Assembly (NCBI GenBank): GCA_964415085.1
Contig: CAYPYI010000026.1
Location: forward strand, 1 to 18,626
From: CAYPYI01 sp964415085
Lineage (GTDB): Bacteria > Bacillota > Clostridia > Tissierellales > Tissierellaceae
DNA: 18,626 bases
Direction: 5' to 3'
The position numbers and the translations under genes were made by a program. The notes under the pieces were generated by a model, which did no database searches, was not told where the DNA came from, and saw only the letters and a program-made list of their open reading frames with translations. Every line of letters begins with the position of its first letter. Positions within the stretch are counted from its first letter, which is position 1. Shown here one piece after another: positions 8,401-14,954 of this stretch.

Positions 8401-8812
8401 AAATTATAATAATAGTGAGGAAATTTATTCTCATGAAGTAGAATCAGAGAGAATCGAATTAAATGACTATTCAAATCTAGAAGCTATAAAAAGAGGTATG
8501 TACTTAGCTGCAAAAGATGGTACTGCAATGAGAACATTTAATAACTTCCCTGTGGAAGTTGGGGTAAAAACTGGAACTGCAGAAAAGAAAAGTATTAATC
8601 CCGTTACTAAAGAGCCTTACGATGACTTTGCATGGTTTGTAGGTTTTGCACCATATGATGAACCTGAAATTGCAGTGGCTACAGTATTGTTCCAAGGTGG
8701 TAGTGGTGGATATGCAGGACCTTTAGTAAGAGAGATATTTGCTGAGTATTTAGGTTTAAATAAGTTAGAAGAAACAGATAACTTACCTTTTAAGAATTAT
8801 TTGTCCCAATAA
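5417..8812 (+). CDS. mrdA: Penicillin-binding protein 2 (class B PBP, elongation transpeptidase), very large
   Basis: Class B PBP that cross-links side-wall peptidoglycan as part of the elongasome. The order is: one membrane helix (about 13-33), the pedestal start with APRGEIRDRNG (about 56-66), a long insertion (about 85-500), the rest of the pedestal with EPVRYYPEG and HILGYLG, then the transpeptidase domain. Catalytic motifs are intact: SIYK (S741-K744), SCN (S799-N801) and KTGT (K1051-T1054). A further insertion of about 95 charged residues lies near 855-950, between SCN and KTG. At 1131 residues it is much longer than the roughly 600-750 of classical PBP2; clostridial PBP2s are also enlarged, but this one looks long even for them. 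It follows mreD by 5 bases, SD AGGGGTAAGGTGA. The codon use resembles its neighbours, so no sign of transfer. Confidence 0.93.
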   Translation: MNFFDKFKDRYKILVLVLFILIFALSFRLAVLTIARGDDYRERADNLRLREVEMTAPRGEIRDRNGKLLAGNVPRFTVQLFKDELNRYDNTKDKKLRNVKKNDAFLKLTRLIEEDGVEYEDDFPLKLNVFEYENEEDYDLENQNPIDKVIDILVENNLVKDVLNSYFVSNEYEGHYKYIVANRTLSVYKKKGMDIPIDFEITEEGLVSKFTDDEQVEIWKKNNNIPKELGPIDSIINLINDDRTVIMSTINNNITRKIVYDILSERGLTDNIVLEDFALSYEKEYYTQKRKLSKQFDFVTKDTKGVEDFANIFYEVGLKDFLETSYESPSDKKEYIYPGEILIKLMEDKKVEVDVKVVKDRKNKGEFKYEHKDNEFMPQDDIIDYLAELAYETKVMKDFVSHKDVKAKAQSQLLNNGINAKIAVSGDEVDYVYINELKRFLDEHLISKEKYFKNYENILDIPKEKIYESLVSYYNIDNSLSKYEILPILNVYSQIKKQGYLAYKPINIAYGIKDDTVAKIEEHLMEVPGIEISIEPVRYYPEGKTAAHILGYLGKISQANEIEKYVDEQGYSKNEIIGKTGIEESMQHHLRGTTGSKKVEVDPLGNTIKEIGSETVKAVPGDNVYLSIDLDLQKVAEDALEQTLLELQKGGTFKSEWGDFKFGTKKGRPYKNAKSGAVVAIDVKTGQVLASASYPPYDPNLFSTGISSTDWSSLFPEDESDTLAPRPLYNIATQTAIQPGSIYKMLTGLTALEKGLSPNKKIRDMGYIEVGTDRFNCLAWTMSRRTHGNVDISEALRDSCNYYFYTLALGENQRTREQLGVKVEVEDLVNMARKLGLDDRTGIEINVPKEVAVGVPDPEKKKKLMKSLFRNELNATIHNYYKEGVTFNEDEKKELIEEIVSWMDKDTIMTRQEVGIELDKLNIDGEKVLPNKREGLMDIIKYTYLNKVTWDITDTLNLTIGQGQNAYTPIQMANYISIISNGGYRHKLTLLENIRNYNNSEEIYSHEVESERIELNDYSNLEAIKRGMYLAAKDGTAMRTFNNFPVEVGVKTGTAEKKSINPVTKEPYDDFAWFVGFAPYDEPEIAVATVLFQGGSGGYAGPLVREIFAEYLGLNKLEETDNLPFKNYLSQ

Positions 8813-8845
8813 GATATAATATATGATAAAATGGAGGTAATCCAA

Positions 8846-9520
8846 ATGAGTGATGTAATTGCATTTAAGGGTGTAGCAGATGGAGTTTATCTAGAAATTA
8901 AAACGGAAGATTTAAATTTAGTAAAACAAGAAATTGACAAGACAATGAAAAAATCTAAGAAGTTTTTCAAAGGAACAAATTTTTTGGGAGTAGAAGGTCA
9001 AAATATTAGTGCGAAAGACAAATTAGATATTGCATATTTGTTAAAATATAGATATGATTTTAATATAAGCATGGATAATCTTATGGCGCCTTTAAAAGAA
9101 GAATTTTTACAAAGTGAAAAAGAAATTGTAGAAAAAATTGTAACAGAAGATTTGGATGAAAATATTTCAGAAATAGTTACAGAAGGTATGACTAAGTTTG
9201 TATATGGAACTGTAAGATCAGGACAAGAAATTGCTTATGATGGAAATATAGTAATAGTTGGAGATGTAAATCCCGGAGCGCACCTAAAAGCAAATGGTAA
9301 TATTATTATCTTAGGTACATTAAGAGGAGTCGCATATGCGGGTTTAGATGGAAATAAAAAAGCTATAGTCGCAGCTTATAAATTAATTCCAACACAACTT
9401 GGTATAGGAGATTTAATTGTAAGGGCTCCTGATGGAGATGAAGCTAAGTATAAAGTTCCAGAAGTGGCTAAGATAATTAACAATGGAGTAATAATTGAAC
9501 CTTATTTACCTAACAAATAA
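8846..9520 (+). CDS. minC: Septum site-determining protein MinC
   Basis: MinC inhibits FtsZ assembly away from midcell and is brought to the membrane by MinD. It has a variable N-terminal domain (about 1-100) and the conserved right-handed beta-helix C-terminal domain (about 117-215), with VRSGQ (123-127), GDVNPGA and the LGTLRGVAYAG stretch that forms the MinD-binding and dimer surface. The protein is 224 residues. I choose ATG at 8846, because TGGAGGT (8831-8838) is a correctly spaced SD for it; the in-frame ATG at 8831 overlaps that SD and has none of its own. minD and minE follow immediately. Confidence 0.95.
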   Translation: MSDVIAFKGVADGVYLEIKTEDLNLVKQEIDKTMKKSKKFFKGTNFLGVEGQNISAKDKLDIAYLLKYRYDFNISMDNLMAPLKEEFLQSEKEIVEKIVTEDLDENISEIVTEGMTKFVYGTVRSGQEIAYDGNIVIVGDVNPGAHLKANGNIIILGTLRGVAYAGLDGNKKAIVAAYKLIPTQLGIGDLIVRAPDGDEAKYKVPEVAKIINNGVIIEPYLPNK

Positions 9521-9535
9521 AGGGAGGAATATTGT

Positions 9536-10348
9536 ATGGTGGAAAAGAAAGAAGGCGTAGCAATAGTTATTACCTCTGGAAAAGGAGGAGTAGGTAAAAC
9601 TACTACTAGTGCTAATATTAGTACTGGACTTGCAATGCTAGGACATTCAGTAGTTGTTTTAGATGCGGACGTAGGACTTAGAAATTTAGATGTTGTTCTA
9701 GGTTTAGAAAATAGAATAGTATATGATTTAGTTGATATTTTAGAAGGAAACTGTAGGATTAAACAAGGACTTATAAGAGATAAAAGATTTGAAAATTTAT
9801 ACCTTTTACCTGCAGCTCAAACTAGAGATAAATCAGCCATAGACCCTCAAAAAATGCTTGAGCTTGTTAAGGAATTAAAAGAGGATTACGATTATATAAT
9901 CATAGATTCACCTGCAGGAATAGAACAAGGATTTCAGTATTCAATAGCAGGAGCAGATAAGGCTTATATAGTAACAACACCTGAAATATCAGCTGTTAGA
10001 GATGCTGATAGAGTAATAGGTTTACTAGAAGCTACTGGAATAAAAGATCCTAAGTTAATAATTAATAGGATTAGACCAGATATGGTTAAACGTGGAGACA
10101 TGCTAAATAAAGAAGATATTGAGGACTTACTTGCAATTGATTTACTTGGTATTGTGCCAGATGATGAAGAAATAGTTATTAGTACAAACAAAGGTGAACC
10201 TTGTGTAATTCAAGGAACATCACCAGCAGGAAAGGCTTATAATAATATAGCTAGAAGAATAACAGGAGAAGAAGTAGAACTTCTTGATTTAGAAGAAGAT
10301 AAAGAAGGAAAACTAAGCAAAATATTAAAAGTACTATTTAACAAATAG
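9536..10348 (+). CDS. minD: Septum site-determining ATPase MinD
   Basis: MinD is a ParA/SIMIBI-type ATPase that dimerises on ATP, binds the membrane and carries MinC. It shows the deviant Walker A motif SGKGGVGKTT with signature K16 and K21, the switch DADVGLRNLD (D43, D45), IIDSPAGIEQ, and a C-terminal amphipathic helix LSKILKVLFNK (260-270) for membrane binding. The 270-residue length is typical. SD GGGAGG precedes ATG. Since minE follows, the dynamic MinCDE system is likely used here rather than DivIVA/MinJ control. Confidence 0.97.
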   Translation: MVEKKEGVAIVITSGKGGVGKTTTSANISTGLAMLGHSVVVLDADVGLRNLDVVLGLENRIVYDLVDILEGNCRIKQGLIRDKRFENLYLLPAAQTRDKSAIDPQKMLELVKELKEDYDYIIIDSPAGIEQGFQYSIAGADKAYIVTTPEISAVRDADRVIGLLEATGIKDPKLIINRIRPDMVKRGDMLNKEDIEDLLAIDLLGIVPDDEEIVISTNKGEPCVIQGTSPAGKAYNNIARRITGEEVELLDLEEDKEGKLSKILKVLFNK

Positions 10349-10359
10349 GAGGGATAAGC

Positions 10360-10665
10360 TTGGATTTTTTTAAAATATTTAGTAGAAAAAAAGATAATAG
10401 TAAAACTGTAGCTAAAGAAAGATTAAAGCTTGTATTAGTACATGATAGAGCGGATATTTCTCCTAAACTATTGGAACAAATGGAACAAGACATAATAAAA
10501 TTAATTTCAAAATACGTAGAAATTGATGAAGAAGAGTTAGATGTAAAACTAACTAAGATGAAAAAAGATAAGGATAAATCTCCAGTTTCAACTTTAGTTG
10601 CAAATATTCCTATAATAAAAGTTAAGGAAGAATACAAAGATGAAATAACAACAGAAAGTGATTAA
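10360..10665 (+). CDS. minE: Cell division topological specificity factor MinE
   Basis: MinE displaces MinC and stimulates MinD ATPase, producing oscillation or redistribution of the inhibitor. The 101-residue protein has an N-terminal membrane-binding helix (DFFKIF), the anti-MinCD contact helix AKERLKLVLVHDRA (18-31), and the C-terminal dimerisation domain (about 32-86) with SPKLLEQMEQDIIKLISKY. The start is TTG at 10360 behind AGGAGGGAT, 11 bases after minD. The end of the protein is charged and not conserved. An intrinsic terminator follows. Confidence 0.95.
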   Translation: MDFFKIFSRKKDNSKTVAKERLKLVLVHDRADISPKLLEQMEQDIIKLISKYVEIDEEELDVKLTKMKKDKDKSPVSTLVANIPIIKVKEEYKDEITTESD

Positions 10666-10689
10666 TACATATAAAGTATATCATTTTTT

Positions 10690-10712
10690 AGAGCCTTTAT
10701 AGGCTCTTTTTT
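10690..10712 (+). terminator. Intrinsic terminator after minE
   Basis: AGAGCC (10690-10695) and GGCTCT (10702-10707) form a 6-bp stem around TTTATA, followed by six T (10707-10712). It ends the mre-min run. I see no promoter between it and the next gene, so read-through probably feeds the RNase gene. Confidence 0.85.
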
Positions 10713-10730
10713 AATTTGGGAGGTGAAAAT

Positions 10731-11945
10731 TTGGATTATATTTTTATTGATGAGAATGATGATGATATAAAGTTTGGACTGGTTGAAAATAAGAAATTGA
10801 TGGAGTTTTTTATAGAAAATAAGGATAATAAAAGCTTGATAGGAAATATTTATAGGGCTAGAGTAGAAAAAGTTATAAAAGGAATAGATGCAGCGTTTAT
10901 AGATATTGGTGAAGAAGAAAATGGATATCTTCCACTTAAAAGTTCAGTGTTATCTCAAGATAAAAGAAAAGATAATATTGCTAAGATGGATTTAAAAGGT
11001 GGAGATAGTATACTAGTTGAAGTGAAAAAAGACCCTACTGGTAAAAAAGGAGCTTTTTTAAGTAGAGATATTACATTTACAGGAAATTATCTAGTTTTGA
11101 CACCATTTGATAGTGGAATTAAGATTTCAAGAAAAATAGATTCTAAAGATCATATATATAAATTGTTGGATATTGGAAATAAAATTAAAAAAGATAATTT
11201 AGGAATGGTTTTTAGAACAAATGCTAAAAATGTAAGTAAATCTACTTTGGAAAATGAATATAAAAGTTTAATAAGGATTTATAGTAAAGTAATGAAAGAA
11301 AAAGATTTTTTACCAGTTCCTAAATTGATATATAAGGAACCAAATAGATATATATCATTTATTAGAAGTATTAAAGATAAGTATAGATATAAAATATATT
11401 ATAATAACAAAAACTTTGAAAAAGAGTTTGAGAATTATCTAAAGGATGATATACATAATTTTAAGTCCTTAGAATATGATAGTGAATTTAATATAGACTA
11501 TAATTTAGATATATCTTTAGGATTATCAGAAGCCTTAGGAAGATGTGTAAGGCTTGATAACGGAGTAGATATAGTAGTAGATGAATTAGAAGCTTTAACA
11601 GCTATAGATGTCAATTCAGCAAGCTATATAGGGAACCTATCACTAGATGAAACAAAGTTAGAAGTAAACCTTAAAGCTATTCCAGAAATAGCTAGACAGA
11701 TAAGACTTAGAAATTTAAGTGGTATTATTTTGATTGACTTTATTTCATTAAATAATCCAAAAGATCGACAGTTGGTAATTGAAAAGTTTAAAATAGAATT
11801 AAATAAAGATAATAATAGGCCATATATTTTAGGATTTACAAAACTAGGGCTTTTAGAAATTACAAGGAAAAGAAATTATGGTAGCCTAAGAGATAATATG
11901 CTAAAAAAATGCAATGTATGTGAAGGGCTTGGATATATAAAATAA
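10731..11945 (+). CDS. rng: Ribonuclease E/G family protein (compact)
   Basis: Endoribonuclease of the RNase E/G family, acting in rRNA maturation and mRNA turnover. It has an N-terminal S1 domain (about 34-115, with GNIYRARVEKVIKGIDAAFID), a 5'-sensor-like FRTNA (161-165, R162-T163), the catalytic aspartates D293 (AIDVNS) and D336 (LIDF), and a Zn-link-type C394-x-x-C397 near the end. The 404 residues are shorter than E. coli RNase G (489), ending right after the Zn link. The start is TTG at 10731, served by GGGAGGTG at 10718-10725; the TTG at 10716 overlaps that SD. Both catalytic aspartates are kept, so the enzyme should be active. Confidence 0.92.
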   Translation: MDYIFIDENDDDIKFGLVENKKLMEFFIENKDNKSLIGNIYRARVEKVIKGIDAAFIDIGEEENGYLPLKSSVLSQDKRKDNIAKMDLKGGDSILVEVKKDPTGKKGAFLSRDITFTGNYLVLTPFDSGIKISRKIDSKDHIYKLLDIGNKIKKDNLGMVFRTNAKNVSKSTLENEYKSLIRIYSKVMKEKDFLPVPKLIYKEPNRYISFIRSIKDKYRYKIYYNNKNFEKEFENYLKDDIHNFKSLEYDSEFNIDYNLDISLGLSEALGRCVRLDNGVDIVVDELEALTAIDVNSASYIGNLSLDETKLEVNLKAIPEIARQIRLRNLSGIILIDFISLNNPKDRQLVIEKFKIELNKDNNRPYILGFTKLGLLEITRKRNYGSLRDNMLKKCNVCEGLGYIK

Positions 11946-11957
11946 ATAATAATATAA

Positions 11958-11986
11958 TTGACAAAGCCTATAGTTTTTGATATTAT
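11958..11986 (+). promoter_or_regulatory. Promoter for rplU-prp-rpmA
   Basis: TTGACA (11958-11963, consensus) and TATTAT (11981-11986, 5/6) are spaced by 17 bases. Transcription would start near 11993, just before the L21 leader. An overlapping TATAAT at 11984-11989 has 20-base spacing and is less likely the -10. Confidence 0.8.
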
Positions 11987-11998
11987 AATTGAGTATGT

Positions 11999-12066
11999 AG
12001 CCGCTCAGTATGGGTATTAAAGCATAGCACCTGATACTGGCGAGACTGGTTTGAGGAGGTGCGAAA
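11999..12066 (+). promoter_or_regulatory. Ribosomal protein L21 leader
   Basis: The stretch from AGCCGCTCAGTATGGG to the SD matches the L21 leader of Bacillota in sequence and order as I know it (GCCGCTC, GCACCTGATAC, GGCGAGACTGG, GAGGAGGTGC). Two helices can be drawn: CGC(T)CAGTAT (12002-12011) with ATACTGGCG (12034-12042), and GCACCT (12027-12032) with AGGTGC (12057-12062). They overlap, so they may be alternative states. The second covers the rplU SD (GAGGAGGT, 12053-12060). This fits autogenous control by L21 or the ribosomal assembly state; the ligand is known only by inference. Confidence 0.85.
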
Positions 12067-12067
12067 T

Positions 12068-12379
12068 ATGTACGCTGTGATAGAAACAGGTGGAAAACAA
12101 TATAGAGTTCAAGAAGGAGACGTTATTTTCGTAGAGAAATTAGACGTAGAAGCAGGAGAAACTGTTGAATTTGACAAAGTTTTAGTAGTAGCTAACGATA
12201 ATGGTTTAAACATTGGTAAGCCAGTAGTAGAAGGAGCTAAAGTTGAAGCAAGTGTTGTAGAACAAGGTAAAGGAAAGAAAGTTATCGTGTTCAAATACAA
12301 AGCTAAAAAGAACTACAAGAAAAAACAAGGTCATCGTCAACCATATACAAAAGTTAAAATTGAAAAGATAGTTGGATAA
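12068..12379 (+). CDS. rplU: 50S ribosomal protein L21
   Basis: L21 binds 23S rRNA in the large subunit. The 103-residue protein opens with the invariant MYAVIETGGKQYRV and ends with the basic RNA-binding part KKNYKKKQGHRQPYT. ATG at 12068 is fixed by this conserved start and by GAGGAGG 12053-12059; an in-frame GTG at 12059 would lie within the SD and is rejected. It heads the rplU-prp-rpmA operon, behind its own promoter and leader. Confidence 0.98.
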   Translation: MYAVIETGGKQYRVQEGDVIFVEKLDVEAGETVEFDKVLVVANDNGLNIGKPVVEGAKVEASVVEQGKGKKVIVFKYKAKKNYKKKQGHRQPYTKVKIEKIVG

Positions 12380-12380
12380 T

Positions 12381-12722
12381 ATGGTTAAAGTAAACATATA
12401 TATAGATAATCTATCTAATATTACGAAATTTACTGTTAAAGGTCATGCAAACTATGATGATTATGGTAAAGATATAGTTTGTTCAGCAGTATCAGTACTT
12501 GCTCAAACAACTATACTATCCTTAAATAAAGTATGCATGATTAATGAAAAAGATTTAGATTATACTATAGATGATGGTTATACAGAAGTTAATTTACCTA
12601 AAAATATAGATAATATTAAACTGGAGAAAAGTCAGATTGTTTTGAAAACTTTTGAAACAGGAATTAGATCGATAGTAGAAAGTTATCCAAAACATGTTAC
12701 TCTCAAGTGCAGGGAGGTGTAG
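12381..12722 (+). CDS. prp: Ribosomal-processing cysteine protease Prp
   Basis: Prp cleaves the N-terminal extension of ribosomal protein L27 in Bacillota and related bacteria that have such an extension. The 113-residue protein carries the catalytic pair H22 (GHANYDDYG) and C34 (DIVCSAVSVLAQ), at the same positions as described for the Staphylococcus enzyme. It starts at ATG 12381, one base after the rplU stop, without a strong SD, so translational coupling is likely. It lies between L21 and L27 genes as usual. The downstream L27 has the matching cleavage sequence, which supports the role directly. Confidence 0.95.
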   Translation: MVKVNIYIDNLSNITKFTVKGHANYDDYGKDIVCSAVSVLAQTTILSLNKVCMINEKDLDYTIDDGYTEVNLPKNIDNIKLEKSQIVLKTFETGIRSIVESYPKHVTLKCREV

Positions 12723-12727
12723 TTGAA

Positions 12728-13018
12728 ATGTTAAAAATGAATTTGCAATTATTCGCTTCTAAAAAAGGAGTAGGTAGCTCAAGAAACGGTAGAGACTCTG
12801 AAGCTAAAAGATTAGGAGTGAAAAGAGGAGACGGACAATTCGTATTGTCTGGCAATATATTAGTAAGACAAAGAGGAACTAAAATACACCCTGGTCAAAA
12901 CGTAGGCAAAGGAAAAGATGATACTTTATTTGCAACAGTTGACGGTGTAGTTAGATTTGAAAGAATGGGTAGAGATAGAAAGAAAGTAAGTGTTTACCCT
13001 GTAGAAGAGTTAGCATAA
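12728..13018 (+). CDS. rpmA: 50S ribosomal protein L27 with cleavable N-terminal extension
   Basis: L27 reaches into the peptidyl transferase centre with its N terminus. The 96-residue precursor begins MLKMNLQLFASKKG; by analogy with Staphylococcus the first nine residues are removed by Prp, leaving A10-S11-K-K-G. The rest is canonical L27 (GSSRNGRDSEAKRLGVKRGDG, then NILVRQRGTKIHPGQNVG). The ATG at 12728 has AGGGAGGTG at 12711-12719, which overlaps the end of prp. An in-frame upstream start at 12707 lies inside prp and overlaps the SD region, so I reject it. A terminator follows. Confidence 0.97.
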   Translation: MLKMNLQLFASKKGVGSSRNGRDSEAKRLGVKRGDGQFVLSGNILVRQRGTKIHPGQNVGKGKDDTLFATVDGVVRFERMGRDRKKVSVYPVEELA

Positions 13019-13021
13019 TAT

Positions 13022-13055
13022 ATAAAGCTTGCCTTTTAGGTAAGCTTTATTTTTT
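13022..13055 (+). terminator. Intrinsic terminator after rpmA
   Basis: ATAAAGCTTGCC (13022-13033) pairs with GGTAAGCTTTAT (13039-13050), 12 bp with one G-U pair, loop TTTTA, then six T. It closes the L21-Prp-L27 operon. Confidence 0.92.
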
Positions 13056-13150
13056 AATTTAAATAAATACTAATCTTTAGATTATTATTTAGGTAAGAAT
13101 AATAAAATATAAAAAATATTTTATTTGCTAATAAAAATAAAAAATGAGAT

Positions 13151-13176
13151 ACTAGTATTAGTAAGTAATATACTAG
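13151..13176 (+). repeat. Imperfect inverted repeat in the obg leader
   Basis: CTAGTATTA (13152-13160) faces TAATATACTAG (13166-13176), pairing with a two-base bulge. It lies about 20 bases before the obg start and just before the GAGAGG SD. It is AT-rich with no T-run. The 13056-13150 part upstream is very AT-rich and shows no promoter I trust. Confidence 0.4.
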
Positions 13177-13195
13177 ATATGAGAGGTAGATAAAC

Positions 13196-14464
13196 ATGTT
13201 TATAGATAAAGTAAAAATACATGTAAGAGGCGGAAATGGTGGAAATGGTGCTGTAGCTTGGAGAAGAGAAAAGTTTGAACCAGCAGGAGGACCTTACGGT
13301 GGTGACGGTGGTAATGGAGGAGATGTAATTATCACTGTAGACGAAGGACTTAGAACATTAATGGACTTTAAATACCAATCGCTATTTAAGGCAGAACATG
13401 GTGAGAATGGTAGAACTAAAAGACAATTTGGAAAAGCTGGAGAAGATCTTATAATTAAAGTACCACCAGGAACTTTAGTAAAAGATGCAGAAACAAATCA
13501 AGTTATAGTAGATTTAAAGGATAAAGATCAAACGTATGTAATTGCAAAAGGTGGTCGAGGTGGTAGGGGAAATGCTAAATTTGCAACTCCTACAAGACAA
13601 GCACCTAGTTTTGCTGAGCCTGGAACAAAGGGAGCACAAAAAGAAGTAGTTTTAGAGCTTAAAAGTTTAGCTGATGTTGGATTAATAGGATTTCCTAATG
13701 TAGGAAAGTCTACAATCATATCAACTATGTCAGCTGCAAAACCTAAAATTGCAAATTACCATTTTACAACATTACAACCAAATCTTGGTGTAGTAAGAGT
13801 AGGTGAAGGTAAGAGTTTTGTTATGGCAGATATACCTGGTTTAATTGAAGGTGCTTCAGAAGGTATAGGTTTAGGACATGATTTTTTAAGACATATAGAA
13901 AGAACTGGAATATTAGTTCATGTAATAGATATTTCTGGAATTGAAGGTAGAAATCCTATAGAAGATTTTTATAAAATTAATGAAGAACTTAAAAATTATA
14001 ATGAAAAATTATCAGTAAAAACACAAGTTGTTTGTGCTAATAAAATGGATTTACCTAATGCTGAAGAAAACCTAAAGTTATTAAAAGAAGAGCTTAAAGA
14101 TACAGGCATTGATGTGATAGAAGTTTCTGCAGGTACAAGACAAGGTATAGAAGAATTAAAATATAAGATATGGGACTTATTATCAAAAGAAGAAGTAACA
14201 TATGAAACATATGACGAGGAATATGAAGAAGTAATAGAAGATGTTGATTCTATTATAGTAAGAAAAGAAGATGATGAGTATATTGTTGAAGGAAGTTATA
14301 TTGAAAGATTATTAGAATCAACTTACTTTGATGATGTTGATTCATTAAGATATTTCCAAGAATCTATGAGAAAACATGGAGTTGTAGATAAACTTGAAGA
14401 ACTTGGCATAGATGAAGGTGAAATAGTAAATATAGCAGGATATGAATTCGAATTCTTCTTCTAA
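13196..14464 (+). CDS. obg: GTPase ObgE/CgtA
   Basis: Obg is an essential GTPase of 50S assembly and stress/ppGpp signalling. The 422-residue protein has the glycine-rich Obg fold (about 1-157, e.g. GGNGGNGAVAWRREKFEPAGGPYGG), the G domain with P-loop GFPNVGKST (165-173), switch I TTLQPNLGVV, DIPG (212-215), NKMD (282-285) and SAG, and a C-terminal OCT-type domain (about 345-422) as in Gram-positive Obg. ATG 13196 has GAGAGG before it. yhbY follows 11 bases after; the rpmA-obg-yhbY neighbourhood is widely conserved and agrees with ribosome assembly. Confidence 0.97.
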   Translation: MFIDKVKIHVRGGNGGNGAVAWRREKFEPAGGPYGGDGGNGGDVIITVDEGLRTLMDFKYQSLFKAEHGENGRTKRQFGKAGEDLIIKVPPGTLVKDAETNQVIVDLKDKDQTYVIAKGGRGGRGNAKFATPTRQAPSFAEPGTKGAQKEVVLELKSLADVGLIGFPNVGKSTIISTMSAAKPKIANYHFTTLQPNLGVVRVGEGKSFVMADIPGLIEGASEGIGLGHDFLRHIERTGILVHVIDISGIEGRNPIEDFYKINEELKNYNEKLSVKTQVVCANKMDLPNAEENLKLLKEELKDTGIDVIEVSAGTRQGIEELKYKIWDLLSKEEVTYETYDEEYEEVIEDVDSIIVRKEDDEYIVEGSYIERLLESTYFDDVDSLRYFQESMRKHGVVDKLEELGIDEGEIVNIAGYEFEFFF

Positions 14465-14475
14465 GGAGGTATAAA

Positions 14476-14769
14476 ATGTTAACAGGAAAACAAAGAAGTT
14501 ATTTAAAAGGACTTGCAAATAAATTAGATCCACTATTTCAAATAGGAAAAGGTGGAATAAATGAAAATTTTGTTGAACAAATAGATGGCGCATTAGAAAC
14601 AAAAGAATTAATTAAAATTAATATCTTACAAAATTCATTAGTAGAGCCTGAGGAGGCTATACAAGAGTTAATAGAAAAAACTGGTGCAGAATATGTTCAA
14701 TGTATAGGTAGTAGATTAGTAATATATAGAGAATCTAAAGATAACAAGAAAATTAATCTACCTAAATAA
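14476..14769 (+). CDS. yhbY: YhbY/CRM-domain RNA-binding protein
   Basis: Small single CRM-domain protein of 97 residues associated with pre-50S particles. It starts with LTGKQRSYLKGLANKLDP and has the RNA-contact loop GKGGINENFVEQID (29-42), followed by ETKELIKI and a C-terminal strand with GSRLVIYR, all typical. SD AAGGAGG is strong. It is co-transcribed with obg and closed by a terminator. The role in ribosome assembly is from the family; no catalytic residues are expected. Confidence 0.93.
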   Translation: MLTGKQRSYLKGLANKLDPLFQIGKGGINENFVEQIDGALETKELIKINILQNSLVEPEEAIQELIEKTGAEYVQCIGSRLVIYRESKDNKKINLPK

Positions 14770-14788
14770 ACTAAATAGAAAAGTAAAT

Positions 14789-14820
14789 AATAAACTTCAG
14801 AGTAGTCTGAAGTTTATTTT
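14789..14820 (+). terminator. Intrinsic terminator after yhbY
   Basis: AATAAACTTCAGA (14789-14801) pairs perfectly with TCTGAAGTTTATT (14806-14818) around GTAG, with TTTT at its end. The 134 bases up to nadD are AT-rich; I see no promoter that stands out there. Confidence 0.9.
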
Positions 14821-14954
14821 GTAATTAGAATGTATTTATATAGAAATAGCTTCTAAAAACTCATATTTTTAATTAAAGAATATAGGGTATATATATTGTA
14901 TGATAAATTTGAGAAATTGTGAGATTTACAAATATTAAATATAAGGGGAATAAT

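Noticed and set aside
8815..8820. TATAAT before minC as a promoter
   Set aside because: No -35-like element at 16-18 bases upstream, and the gene lies 33 bases after PBP2 in a tight run.
10338..10637. Minus-strand frame opposite minE
   Set aside because: The plus strand encodes a clear MinE with SD; the opposite frame has no SD and no motif.
14345..14602. Minus-strand frame opposite the obg/yhbY junction
   Set aside because: It lies entirely opposite two well-supported genes and shows no family features; the Phe/Leu/Tyr richness follows from the complement of A-rich codons.
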